64,000 bases of DNA. Origin: Actinomycetota bacterium. GTDB taxonomy: Bacteria > Actinomycetota > Actinomycetes > Streptosporangiales > Streptosporangiaceae. The translations under genes and the position numbers were made by a program. This document shows, piece after piece, positions 36,128 through 44,613 of the stretch. Each line of letters starts with the position of its first letter. Within the stretch, counting starts at the first letter, position 1. The stretch covers positions 1-64,000 of the forward strand of contig JAFAYQ010000038.1 of assembly GCA_019240215.1 (NCBI GenBank). The letters run 5' to 3'. The notes under the pieces are model-generated. The model was not told the origin of the DNA. It saw only the letters and a program-made list of their open reading frames with translations, and ran no database searches.

Positions 36128-36523
36128 GTGGAAATCGACTGGCCGGCTTTGCGCGCGCTGGCCGCACAGACAGCCGCGAGCGCGCACGCTCCCTATTCGA
36201 AATTGCAGGTTGGCGCGGCCGGTCAGGTGGGTGACGGGCGGGTCATCGTCGGCTGCAACGTCGAGAACGCGTCCTACGGGCTGACCCTGTGCGCCGAGTG
36301 CGGGCTGGTGTCGGCCCTGCACGCGTCGGGCGGCGGCACGATCACCGCGGTCAGCGTCCGCACCCCGGACGGCAGCTGCCTGCTCCCGTGCGGCCGCTGC
36401 CGCCAGGTGCTGATGGAGGCGGGCGGCCCGGCCCTGCTGATCGACACCGAGGACGGCCCGGTCGAGCTGGACCGGCTGCTGCCGTCCGCGTTCACCCAGA
36501 CCGACCTGCCCGGCCGTGGCTGA
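36128..36523 (+). CDS. cdd: Cytidine deaminase
   Basis: The 131-residue zinc enzyme converts cytidine and deoxycytidine to uridine forms. Zinc and catalytic residues are Cys55 and Glu57 in LCAEC plus Cys88 and Cys91 in PCGRC; GCNVENASYG (42-51) binds the substrate. GTG 36128 is preferred because GGAGG precedes it at 10 nt and the protein then has the usual length; ATG 36098 lacks a ribosome-binding site. It overlaps deoA by 8 nt. Confidence 0.94.
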   Translation: MEIDWPALRALAAQTAASAHAPYSKLQVGAAGQVGDGRVIVGCNVENASYGLTLCAECGLVSALHASGGGTITAVSVRTPDGSCLLPCGRCRQVLMEAGGPALLIDTEDGPVELDRLLPSAFTQTDLPGRG

Positions 36524-37814
36524 CCGGCCGCCCGCGCCCGGCGGGCCCGCCGTCGTCGACCTCATCCACGTCAAGCGGGACGGCGGGACGCTGGCGGCCG
36601 ACGAAGTGCGCTGGCTGATCGACGCCTACACCGGCGGCCAGATCGCCGACGAGCAGATGTCGGCCCTGCTGATGGCGATCTTCTTCCGCGGCCTGGCCCC
36701 GGCCGAGCTGCGCGAGTGGACGGCGGCGATGATCGCGTCGGGCGAGCGCCTCGACCTGTCCGGGGTCGGCCGCCCGACCGTCGACAAGCACTCCACCGGC
36801 GGCGTCGGGGACAAGGTGTCGCTGATCCTGGCCCCGCTGGTCGCCGCCTGCGGAGCGGCGGTGCCCCAGCTGTCCGGCCGCGGCCTCGGCCACACCGGCG
36901 GCACCCTGGACAAGCTGGAGTCGATCCCCGGCTGGCGGGCGGCGCTGTCCCCGGCCGAGATGACGGCCATGCTGAGCACGGTCGGCGCGGTGATCTGCGC
37001 GGCCGGGGCCGGGCTGGCTCCCGCCGACCGCAAGCTCTACGCGCTCCGTGACGTCACCGGTACGGTCGAGTCGATCCCGCTGATCGCCAGCTCGATCATG
37101 TCCAAGAAGATCGCCGAGGGCACCGCCGCCCTGGTCCTGGACGTCAAGGTCGGCAGCGGGGCGTTCATGACCGACCTGGACTCGGCCCGGGAGCTGGCCC
37201 GCACCATGGTCACCCTGGGGACCGAGCAGGGTGTGCGCACCAGCGCGCTGCTGACCGCGATGGACGTCCCCCTCGGGCGGGCGGTCGGCAACGCGCTCGA
37301 GGTCGAGGAGTCGGTGGCCGTGCTCCGCGGCCAAGGACCGGCCGACCTCGTCGAGGTGACGCTGGCACTGGCCCGGGAGATGCTGGCGCTGGCCGGGATC
37401 GACGCCGACCCGGCCGACGCGCTGGCCGACGGCCGCGCGCTCGCGGTCTACCGGGAGATGATCGCCGGCCAGGGCGGCGACCCCGACGCCGAGCTGCCCC
37501 GGGCGGCCGTCACCGACGTGGTCACCGCGCCCGCCGCGGGCTGGCTGCGCCGGCTGGACGCCCGCGCCGTCGGGGTGGCCGCCTGGCGCCTGGGCGCGGG
37601 CCGCGCCCGCAAGGAGGACCCGGTCAGCGCCGCGGCCGGCATCATCTGCCACGCCAAGCCGGGGGAGAAGGTCGAAGCCGGCCAGCCCCTGCTGGAGTTG
37701 CGGGCCGACCGCGACGCCGTGCTCGCGGGCGCCCACGCCGCCCTCGACGGCGCGATCGACGTCGGCCCCGAGCCGCCGGCCGCCAGCGCGCTGATTATTG
37801 ACCGCATCAGCTGA
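36516..37814 (+). CDS. deoA: Thymidine phosphorylase
   Basis: The 432-residue pyrimidine nucleoside phosphorylase has the family signature SGRGLGHTGGTLDKLESIPG (about 128-147), DKHSTGGVGDKVSL for phosphate binding and DVKVGSGAFM. It splits thymidine or deoxyuridine with phosphate. Its GTG start overlaps the cdd stop, so deaminated pyrimidine nucleosides flow directly to it. Together with the divergent importer it forms a salvage system. Confidence 0.95.
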   Translation: MADRPPAPGGPAVVDLIHVKRDGGTLAADEVRWLIDAYTGGQIADEQMSALLMAIFFRGLAPAELREWTAAMIASGERLDLSGVGRPTVDKHSTGGVGDKVSLILAPLVAACGAAVPQLSGRGLGHTGGTLDKLESIPGWRAALSPAEMTAMLSTVGAVICAAGAGLAPADRKLYALRDVTGTVESIPLIASSIMSKKIAEGTAALVLDVKVGSGAFMTDLDSARELARTMVTLGTEQGVRTSALLTAMDVPLGRAVGNALEVEESVAVLRGQGPADLVEVTLALAREMLALAGIDADPADALADGRALAVYREMIAGQGGDPDAELPRAAVTDVVTAPAAGWLRRLDARAVGVAAWRLGAGRARKEDPVSAAAGIICHAKPGEKVEAGQPLLELRADRDAVLAGAHAALDGAIDVGPEPPAASALIIDRIS

Positions 37815-37956
37815 CCGAAATAAGTCCCTATCGCCACGATTAGCCATAAACCTTGATGTTTGCTGCGAAACCGGCCATTGTGACCCGGAGGACCTGGTCA
37901 AGGCCCGGCAACCCGGTTATCGAGGAGGCGGCGTGCGCGGCATTTCCTGGGGCTGA

Positions 37957-38012
37957 ACCCCGGCCCGGGGTCAGTGCCGTCCAGACCCCGGCCCGGGGTC
38001 AGTGCCGTCCAG
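37957..38012. repeat. 28-bp perfect tandem duplication containing a hairpin
   Basis: Two identical 28-bp units (37957-37984 and 37985-38012) each contain CCCCGGCCCGGGG, a short GC hairpin. They lie 10 bp beyond the stop of the dehydratase gene and may act as a duplicated terminator. Confidence 0.9.
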
Positions 38013-38022
38013 GCCTGGCCGC

Positions 38023-39003
38023 TCAGGCGCCGCCCTCCAGCTCCGGCAGGCTCAGGTTGGCGCCGCTGATCACCACCGCGACGTGCTCGTCCGGTGCGGG
38101 CCGATAGCCACCGGTCATCAGCGCGGCCACCCCGACGCAGGCGGCCGGCTCGGCCGCGATCCGGAAGCTCTGCCACAGCCGGGACTGGGCCGCCCGGATC
38201 GCGTCGTCGCTGACCAGTACGACGTCGTCCACATAATCCTGGGTGATCGGGAACACCAGCTCGCCGATCCGCCGGGGCGCCAGCGCGTCGGCCGCGATGC
38301 TGCCGGCCGGCGCGTCGACCGGATGCCCGGCCGCCCGCGCCCGGAACAACGTCGGGGCCCCGTCCGGCTCGACCCCGACCACCTTGGCGTCCTTGCCCAG
38401 GTAGGCGGCCACCCCGCCGATCAGCCCGCCGCCGCCCACCGGGACCAGCACGGTGTCGAGGCCGCCTTCGCCGGCCAGCTGCTGGGTCAGCTCCAGCGCC
38501 AGCGTGCCCTGGCCGAGCAGCGTCTCCCGCTGATCGAAGGCGTGCACGCTGAGTGCCCCGGAGGTGGCGATCCAGTCCTCGGCCGCCGCCAGCGCGTCCG
38601 CGTAGCGGTCGCCGGTGACGATCAGGTCGGCCCCGAGCGCCCGGATCCGCGCGATCTTGGCCGGTGACGAGATCGAAGGCACGAAGATCTTGGCCGCCAC
38701 CCCCAGCCGGTGGGCCGCGTACGCCACCGCCACCCCGTGGTTGCCGCCTGAGGCCGCCACCACCCCGGCCGCCGGGACCGCCCGCCGCAGCAGGTTGGTG
38801 AACGCCCCCCGGGCCTTGAACGCCCCGCCGCACTGCAGTTGCTCCAGCTTGAGCACCATCCGCTCCGGGGCGACCGCGTTGACCTGGCCGAGCAGATCGC
38901 CCGCGTCGACCGTCAGCACCGGCGTCCGGCGCACGTAGGGCCGGATGATTTCGTACGTCCGCTCGATCTCGTCCGGGGTGATCGTCACCGCGTCACCAGC
39001 CAC
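38023..39003 (-). CDS. PLP-dependent serine/threonine dehydratase-like enzyme
   Basis: The 326-residue fold-type II PLP enzyme has Lys63 in GGAFKARGA as the Schiff-base residue, ASGGNHGVAVAYAA (84-97) for substrate and cofactor binding, and GGGGLIGG (190-197) for the phosphate. It lacks the C-terminal ACT regulatory domain of biosynthetic threonine deaminase, so it is a catabolic or other hydroxy-amino-acid dehydratase. GTG 39003 has AAGGAG 10 nt upstream. It overlaps the ArsR-like gene by 11 nt and is co-transcribed with it. Confidence 0.88.
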   Translation of the reverse strand: MAGDAVTITPDEIERTYEIIRPYVRRTPVLTVDAGDLLGQVNAVAPERMVLKLEQLQCGGAFKARGAFTNLLRRAVPAAGVVAASGGNHGVAVAYAAHRLGVAAKIFVPSISSPAKIARIRALGADLIVTGDRYADALAAAEDWIATSGALSVHAFDQRETLLGQGTLALELTQQLAGEGGLDTVLVPVGGGGLIGGVAAYLGKDAKVVGVEPDGAPTLFRARAAGHPVDAPAGSIAADALAPRRIGELVFPITQDYVDDVVLVSDDAIRAAQSRLWQSFRIAAEPAACVGVAALMTGGYRPAPDEHVAVVISGANLSLPELEGGA

Positions 39004-39295
39004 CGCTGAGCATCTCCTTCGCCTCGGCGATCCGTTCCTCGTCGCGCCGGTAGAACACCCACTGCTTGATGCGGGTGCCGTGGATCAGCCCGGCCCGGCT
39101 GAGCAGCTTGAGGTGCTCGCCGCAGGTCGGCTGCCTGACCCCGAGCTTGTCCGCGATGAACAGCGCGCACACGCCGTCCCGGACCAGGTCGCCGTCCCGC
39201 TGGGGCGGGAAGTGCGCGACCGGATCACGCAGCCATTCCAGCACCAGCAGCCGCTTCTCGCTGCTGAGCGCCTTCAGCAGGTCCACGTCCAGCAT
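38993..39295 (-). CDS. ArsR-type winged-helix regulator
   Basis: The 100-residue protein has an ArsR/SmtB-like winged helix: LSSEKRLLVLEWLRDP first helices, IADKLGVRQPTCGEHLKLLSRAGLI recognition helices and KQWVFYRRDEERI wing. Cys44 and Cys58 (VCALF and PTCGEH) are present, but no classical metal-site CxC is seen. It precedes and overlaps the dehydratase gene, so it probably controls that gene and itself. Confidence 0.85.
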   Translation of the reverse strand: MLDVDLLKALSSEKRLLVLEWLRDPVAHFPPQRDGDLVRDGVCALFIADKLGVRQPTCGEHLKLLSRAGLIHGTRIKQWVFYRRDEERIAEAKEMLSGGW

Positions 39296-39351
39296 TCAAT
39301 CAATGTGGCAGATAGCTAAGTGACTTATCAACCGGGAAACCCTGAAAGGGT

Positions 39352-39381
39352 CAGCCACCGGCCAGCGCTGGCCGGTGGCTG
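39352..39381 (-). terminator. 30-bp perfect palindrome, likely terminator
   Basis: Bases 39352-39381 form a perfect 15+15 palindrome with centre GGCCAGCGCTGGCC, 29 bp beyond the chloroperoxidase-like gene stop. A smaller ACCCTGAAAGGGT hairpin lies directly next to it. The palindrome separates that gene from the ArsR-like promoter. Confidence 0.7.
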
Positions 39382-39410
39382 CGGTGCCTTACCGATGCGG
39401 CGGCTGCGGG

Positions 39411-40247
39411 TCAGACCGGGAAGTGCCCGGTGGACAGGAACGACAGCAGGTCGACGTTGAGCGCGTCCTCGTAGCCGTTGGCGATGCCGTGCGGGGCGCC
39501 GTGGTAGACCTTGAGGCCCGCGTTCGGCAGCAGCTTGACCGACTGCTCGGCCGCCGCCTGGATCGGCACGATCTGGTCGTCGTCGCCGTGGGCGATGAAC
39601 ACCGGGATGTCGATGCCCGGCATTTCGGCCCGGAAGTCGGTCTCCGAGAACGCCTTTACGCAGTCGTAGGCCGGTGCCAGGCCCACCTGCATGCCCAGCC
39701 GCCAGAACTGGTCCCGCAGCCCCTGCGAGATCTTGTTGCCCTCCCGGTTGGCCCCGTAGAACGGCGCCGACAGGTCGATCCAGAACTGCGAGCGGTCGGT
39801 TTCGACGTTGCGGCGGATGTCGTCGAACGCGGACAGCGGCGTGCCCTCCGGGTTGTCGGCGGTCTGCAGCATCAGCGGCGGCACCGCCCCGATCAGCACC
39901 GCCGACTGGATCCGGTCGGTGCCGTGGCGGCTGAGGTAGCGCACGACCTCGCCACCGCCGGTCGAGTGCCCGACCAGCGTCACGTCGTGCAGGTCGAGCC
40001 CGTGGATGACCGCGGCCAGGTCGTCCGCGTAGTGGTCCATGTCGTGCCCGGTCCAGGTCTGGGTCGAGCGCCCGTGCCCGCGCCGGTCGTGCGCCACCCC
40101 CCGGAACCCGTGGCCGGCGACCAGCTTGAGCTGGTCGTCCCAGGCGTCGGCGCTCAGCGGCCACCCGTGGCTGAACACCACCGGCCGCCCGGCGCCCCAG
40201 TCCTTGTAGAAGATCTCGAGCCCCTCGATGGTCTTGATCAACGGCAT
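39411..40247 (-). CDS. Alpha/beta hydrolase, non-heme chloroperoxidase/esterase type
   Basis: The 278-residue enzyme has the cofactor-free haloperoxidase/arylesterase layout: FSHGWPLSADAW oxyanion loop (25-36), GHSTGGGE with Ser95, HGDDDQIVP with Asp224 and APHGIANG with His253. The family hydrolyses esters and can form peracids; the physiological substrate is unknown. It is a single-gene unit with a terminator palindrome downstream. The 222-nt gap to the next start contains no feature I can define. Confidence 0.9.
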   Translation of the reverse strand: MPLIKTIEGLEIFYKDWGAGRPVVFSHGWPLSADAWDDQLKLVAGHGFRGVAHDRRGHGRSTQTWTGHDMDHYADDLAAVIHGLDLHDVTLVGHSTGGGEVVRYLSRHGTDRIQSAVLIGAVPPLMLQTADNPEGTPLSAFDDIRRNVETDRSQFWIDLSAPFYGANREGNKISQGLRDQFWRLGMQVGLAPAYDCVKAFSETDFRAEMPGIDIPVFIAHGDDDQIVPIQAAAEQSVKLLPNAGLKVYHGAPHGIANGYEDALNVDLLSFLSTGHFPV

Positions 40248-40468
40248 GCCATTTCCTCCTGACCTGCAGAAATATCCCTCCGCCCTTCCTAGGCCCCCCT
40301 GCTTGCCACCCCGTGAACCCCCACCGCAATCGCCGTGAAGCCAGCCCGAAATGCTCGGAGCCTGCCCTACCGGGCTGCCCTCAGCGCCCGGGCGTTAGAA
40401 CAACTTCACGGGTTCCCGGGCGGTGCCGGCCTGATCACAGAATCGGGGGGTGTCTCGTCATTAGGGGT

Positions 40469-41263
40469 ATGGAGACAAGCAGCAAAAAGCGGATCGCGGT
40501 CGCGGGCGGGACCGGGATGGTGGGGCGCCACGTGGTGGCGGCCGCCCGCGCGGCCGGGCACGATCCGGTGGTGATCAGCCGGTCGGCCGGGGTGGACCTG
40601 CGCACCGGGGCCGGGCTGGCGGCCGCGCTGGACGGGGCCGACGCGGTGATCGACGTGTCGAACACGACGACGCTGAGCCGGGCCAAGTCCGAGCAGTTCT
40701 TCGGCGCGGTCACCCGCCAGCTGCTGGCGGCCGAGGCCGGCGCCGGGGTGCGGCACCACGTGGTGCTGTCGATCGTCGGCGTCGACCAGGTGCCGACCGG
40801 CTACTACGCCGGCAAGCTGGACCAGGAGTCGCTGGTCGAGGCCGGGCTGGTGCCGTGGACGGTGCTGCGGGCGACCCAGTTCCACGAGTTCCCGGCCCAG
40901 CTCCTGGACCGGGTCAAGGGGCCGCTCGTCCCGGTGCCGGCCGGGCTGGCCGCCACCGTGGCCGCCCGCGAGGTGGCCGCCCGCCTGCTCGAGCTGGCCA
41001 CCGGCCCCGCCCAGGGCCGGGTCCCGGACCTGTGCGGCCCCGAGGTTCAGCCCCTGCCGGCCCAGGTCCGGCAGGTCATGCGGGCGCTCGGGCGCCGTGG
41101 CCTGGTGGTCCCGGTCCGCCCGCCCGGCCGGACCGGGACCCGGCTGGCCCACGGCGCGCTGCTGCCCACTGGTCCGGGCCCCCGCGGTGTCCAGACCTAT
41201 GGTCAGTGGCTGGCCGAGTACGTATCGGCCCGCCAGGCCGAGCCCCGCCTGCCGGTCAATTAG
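40469..41263 (+). CDS. NAD(P)-binding atypical SDR (NmrA/NAD(P)H-binding type)
   Basis: From ATG 40469 the product has 264 residues. The Rossmann motif AVAGGTGMVGRHVVAAARAAG (about 9-29) is followed by VISRSAGVDLRTG and DGADAVIDVSNT. The SDR Tyr-xxx-Lys appears as YYAGK (about 112-116). It probably binds NADPH and modifies or senses a small substrate; the class includes quinone reductase-like and regulatory proteins. Only a short-spaced AGGGG precedes the start. No operon partner is evident. Confidence 0.8.
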   Translation: METSSKKRIAVAGGTGMVGRHVVAAARAAGHDPVVISRSAGVDLRTGAGLAAALDGADAVIDVSNTTTLSRAKSEQFFGAVTRQLLAAEAGAGVRHHVVLSIVGVDQVPTGYYAGKLDQESLVEAGLVPWTVLRATQFHEFPAQLLDRVKGPLVPVPAGLAATVAAREVAARLLELATGPAQGRVPDLCGPEVQPLPAQVRQVMRALGRRGLVVPVRPPGRTGTRLAHGALLPTGPGPRGVQTYGQWLAEYVSARQAEPRLPVN

Positions 41264-41416
41264 GCGCCCCCGCCGCCGAGGTCGTCGGACCGGCCCGCCG
41301 CCAGCCGCGACCACTGGCCCGGTCGGTCACCGCCGGTGCCGCCAGCGCCGTCTCGTCGATCATGCGGTCTCCGTTCAGTGTGGTCTCACCGCGTAGACCG
41401 CACCCGGCCGCAGAAC

Positions 41417-41917
41417 TCATCGCCGGTCCGGCAGCTCCTTCTCGAACCAGTGGTGGGCGTAGGCCTCGTCGTTGAACGCGGGCACCTCCCGGTAGCCCGC
41501 CGCCCGGTACAGGGCGATGGCCTCCGGCAGGTTCCGGTTGGTTTCCAGCCGCAGCCGCCCGGCGCCGTGCCCGGCCGCCTCGGTCTCCAGCTCGGCCAGC
41601 AGCTGCCGCCCGAGCCCCAGGCCGCGCACCGCGGGGGAGACCCACATCCGCTTGACCTCGGCGATGTCGTCGTCCGGGTGGAACTTGAGCGCTCCGCAGC
41701 CGGCCGGGCTGCCGGCCACGGTGGCGACCAGCAGCAGCCCGGCGGGCGGGGTCAGGTCGGCGTCGTCGGCCGGGATGCTCAGGGCCGGGTCGAAGCCGGC
41801 CTCGAACCGGCGACCGAGCTCGGTGAAGTAGGCCTGCAGGCAGTGCCGGGCGGCCGCCTCGCGCGGATGCGTCACCTCGATGTGCACCGCGAGCTCCCGG
41901 CCGCCGGCCCGTCCCAT
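41417..41917 (-). CDS. GNAT family N-acetyltransferase
   Basis: The 166-residue GNAT protein has VKRMWVSPAVRGLGLGRQLLAELE (about 88-111) with the acetyl-CoA loop RGLGLG, and RLRLETNRNLPEAIALYRAAGY as the distal strand-helix. The last residues (HHWFEKEL) are typical of small single-domain members. The substrate is unknown. The 153 bp between this stop and the SDR gene stop contain nothing recognisable. Confidence 0.85.
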   Translation of the reverse strand: MGRAGGRELAVHIEVTHPREAAARHCLQAYFTELGRRFEAGFDPALSIPADDADLTPPAGLLLVATVAGSPAGCGALKFHPDDDIAEVKRMWVSPAVRGLGLGRQLLAELETEAAGHGAGRLRLETNRNLPEAIALYRAAGYREVPAFNDEAYAHHWFEKELPDRR

Positions 41918-41963
41918 GCCGTGACTCTAGTCAGCGTTCAGGACCCTTCGTACCCTGAACTGC

Positions 41964-42593
41964 GTGAGCCGCAGCGGCAAGACCATGCTCGCGGTCCTGC
42001 TGATCATGGCGGTGGCCGCGCTCGCCGCCGTCGGCCAGAAGGCCAGTCAGAAGTCCGCCGCCGCCCGCGCTGCTTCCACCTCCAGACCAACCTCACCAGA
42101 CCCAAAAACCCCGCCAGCCACTTCGCATTCAGCCGGCCCACGGCCCACGGCGGCTGCCCCCGCCACTGGCGCCACCCGGTACGCCAACGTCCGCTTCGGC
42201 TTCTCGTTCGGAGTCCCGGCCGGCTACCAGGCCGCGACCCCGCCCGCTGACGGCGACGGCCTCACCTTCACCAGCCCCGGCCGGGCGGCCACGGTCAGCG
42301 GCTACGGCAGCCCCAACGTCCTCGGCCGGTCTCCGTCGGCGGAAATGGCCGCGGTGGTCAAGAGCTACCAGTCCGCCCGGGACACCATCACCTACCGCTT
42401 TTTCAGAAATGATGTAATCGCCGTGTCGGGGACGACTCCGCACGGCATGGTGTTCTACCAGCGGGAGATCGTCTATCCGGCGGTCATCTACACCCTGCTG
42501 TGGAGTTATCCGGCGGCCGGCGCGACCCAGTACGACGCCCTGGTCACGCAGACCGTGATTTCGTTCGTCCCCGGCCCCGCCCACAGCGGCTGA
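41964..42593 (+). CDS. Secreted or membrane-anchored hypothetical protein
   Basis: The 209-residue product has an N-terminal hydrophobic segment (about 8-24, MLAVLLIMAVAALAAVG) that is a signal peptide or anchor. A Ser/Thr/Pro/Ala linker (about 28-70) and a compact C-terminal domain rich in Tyr, Phe and Val (about 72-205) follow. The domain starts YANVRFGFSFGVPAGY, a pattern common in extracytoplasmic actinobacterial proteins, but I cannot name the family. The start is GTG 41964. Confidence 0.65.
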   Translation: MSRSGKTMLAVLLIMAVAALAAVGQKASQKSAAARAASTSRPTSPDPKTPPATSHSAGPRPTAAAPATGATRYANVRFGFSFGVPAGYQAATPPADGDGLTFTSPGRAATVSGYGSPNVLGRSPSAEMAAVVKSYQSARDTITYRFFRNDVIAVSGTTPHGMVFYQREIVYPAVIYTLLWSYPAAGATQYDALVTQTVISFVPGPAHSG

Positions 42594-42621
42594 CCCAAAC
42601 AGGCACCGACGGAAGGCAGTA

Positions 42622-43617
42622 ATGAACGACCCTGGCGGTACCCGCGTCGCGGTCTACATCGACTTCGACAACATCGTCATCTCGCGGTACGACCAGGTCC
42701 ACGGCCGGAACCAGTTCCAGCGGGACAAGGCCCGCGGGTTCAGCCCGGCCGACCAGGCGGCCGAGTCCGAGGTCGCCGACAAGCTGCGGCGGGCCACGGT
42801 CGACGTCGGCGCGATCATCGACTACGCCTCCTCGTTCGGCACCCTGGTGCTGACCCGGGCCTACGCGGACTGGTCGGCGCCGGTCAACGCCGGCTACCGC
42901 GGCCAACTGGTCAGCCGGGCGGTGGACCTGGTCCAGCTGTTCCCGGCCGCCGCCTACGCCAAGAACGGGGCCGACATCCGGCTGGCGGTCGACGCGGTCG
43001 AGGACATGTTCCGGCTACCCGACCTGACCCACGTGGTCATCGTGGCCGGGGATTCTGACTACATCGCGCTCGCCCAGCGCTGCCGCCGCCTGGGCCGTTA
43101 CGTGGTCGGCGTGGGGGTGGCCGGGTCGACCAGCCGGTCGCTGGCCGCCGCCTGCGACGAGCTGGTGACCTACGACGCGCTGCCCGGCATCAGCCTGCCC
43201 GAGCCGGCCGCCGTCGGCGCCGCCGCCCCTGAGCAGGCCGCCAGTACCGCCCGCGGCCGCACCCGGCGAACCAAGCGCCCGGCCGAGACCGCCGCCAGCG
43301 ACAGCAAGCCCGACCACGATCCCGACCACGACGCGGACGCCGACACCGATGTCGCCGACGCCGAGGACCCCCAGCTGGTGGCGACCCGGCTGCTGGAACG
43401 GGCGCTGCGGCTGGGCCAGGAGAAGGACGACGACGACTGGCTGCACAGCTCGGCGGTGAAGAGCCAGATGCGGCGGATGGACCCCTCGTTCAGCGAGCGG
43501 GCGCTCGGTTACCGCTCGTTCTCGGACTTCGTGAAGTCGCGGGAGTCGGTCGCCGAGCTCGACGACACCAGCACCGCCCGGCTGATCCGGCTCAACCCGG
43601 ACCTGAGCGCGCGCTAG
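42622..43617 (+). CDS. NYN domain protein with C-terminal OST-HTH/LOTUS domain
   Basis: The 331-residue protein has an N-terminal PIN-like NYN nuclease fold: VYIDFDNIV (10-18), DIRLAVDAVEDM (about 116-127) and VIVAGDSDYIALAQ (about 138-151) supply the conserved acidic residues. An acidic low-complexity linker (about 205-250) leads to a LOTUS-type RNA-binding domain with MRRMDPSFSERALGYRSFSDFV. It is likely an RNA-binding ribonuclease of LabA/limkain type. It overlaps the convergent APH gene by 26 bp. Confidence 0.9.
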   Translation: MNDPGGTRVAVYIDFDNIVISRYDQVHGRNQFQRDKARGFSPADQAAESEVADKLRRATVDVGAIIDYASSFGTLVLTRAYADWSAPVNAGYRGQLVSRAVDLVQLFPAAAYAKNGADIRLAVDAVEDMFRLPDLTHVVIVAGDSDYIALAQRCRRLGRYVVGVGVAGSTSRSLAAACDELVTYDALPGISLPEPAAVGAAAPEQAASTARGRTRRTKRPAETAASDSKPDHDPDHDADADTDVADAEDPQLVATRLLERALRLGQEKDDDDWLHSSAVKSQMRRMDPSFSERALGYRSFSDFVKSRESVAELDDTSTARLIRLNPDLSAR

Positions 43618-44518
43618 CGGCCACGATCCGGTCCAGCGTGCGGCGGCCAAGCTCGGCCATCGGCCGGTTGGTGTCCCGGTAATACCAGACCAGGCCCATG
43701 GCCTGCGCGAACGCCCAGGCCTGGCCGCGCGCCCACTCCTGGTCGCCGCAGTTCAGGGCGGCCCGGAAGGCCCGCCGCGGCTCGCCGGCCAGCAGGTGCC
43801 AGCCCGCCACCAGGTCCAGGGCGGGGTCGGCCGGCCCGAGCCCGCCCACGTCGAGCACCCCGGCCAGCCGCGCCCCGGTGCCCGCCGCCGAGACCAGCAC
43901 GTTGCCCGGGATCAGGTCCTGGTGGCTGGTCACGTCCGGGGCCGGCCCGCGCGGCAGCTCCCGCATCACCGACCACAACGCCCGCAGCCGGGGCACGTCC
44001 AGCAGCCCTTCGCTGCGCTCGAAACAGGTCCGCATCCACCGGTCCTGCCCGCGCAGCTCACCACCCCGGCCGCTCCCGCGAAACCGGCGCCCCCCGGTCC
44101 CGATGGCCCGGACCCCGGTGATGAACTCGGCCAGGTCGCGGGCGAACGGCACCGACCGGCCGGGGTCGGCGTCGGTCGCGGTCACCCCGGCCAGCCAGGT
44201 CTGCACCGACCACGGCAGCGGGTACCCGGCTCCCGGCTCGCCCAGCGCCACCGGCTCCGGGGTGGCGAACCGGGTCCGCCCGGCCAGCTCGCGCCCGGCC
44301 GCCGCCTCGGTCTCGAGCGCCGCCCGGACCGCCCCGTACTCGCCCGCCACCAGCGGGAACCGGGCCGCCAGGGTGTCGCCGAGCCGGAAGATCGCGTTGA
44401 CCGTCCCCGGCGAGCGCACCGCGCGCACGGCCAGCCCCCGCCACTGGGGAAACTGCTCATCGACCAGCGCCCGGACGGTCGCCTCCGGGACCGTCAGCTG
44501 GCCGTCGTGCATGCTCAC
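43592..44518 (-). CDS. Aminoglycoside/choline phosphotransferase family protein
   Basis: The 308-residue APH-fold kinase has SHQDLIPGNVLVS (about 200-212) with catalytic Asp and Asn; Gln replaces the usual Gly of HGDLxxxN. GVLDVGGLGPADPALDLVAGW follows with the DxG magnesium-binding Asp. N-terminal AIFRLGDTLAARFP fits the nucleotide-binding lobe. It may phosphorylate an aminoglycoside-like or other small alcohol; resistance is not implied. Its stop region overlaps the NYN gene on the other strand. Confidence 0.85.
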   Translation of the reverse strand: MSMHDGQLTVPEATVRALVDEQFPQWRGLAVRAVRSPGTVNAIFRLGDTLAARFPLVAGEYGAVRAALETEAAAGRELAGRTRFATPEPVALGEPGAGYPLPWSVQTWLAGVTATDADPGRSVPFARDLAEFITGVRAIGTGGRRFRGSGRGGELRGQDRWMRTCFERSEGLLDVPRLRALWSVMRELPRGPAPDVTSHQDLIPGNVLVSAAGTGARLAGVLDVGGLGPADPALDLVAGWHLLAGEPRRAFRAALNCGDQEWARGQAWAFAQAMGLVWYYRDTNRPMAELGRRTLDRIVAASARSGPG

Positions 44519-44613
44519 GTCTCCGGCTCTCAGGCGCCAGCGTCGGCGTCGGCGCCGGCATTGGCCTGGCGGCGGCGGAACGAGGCGATCATGACTGGTC
44601 CCGGCCGGGCGGA

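Noticed and set aside
43592-44518. Aminoglycoside resistance gene
   Set aside because: The APH fold is present, but similar proteins act on many small alcohols. The HQDL variation and lack of context do not support a resistance claim.
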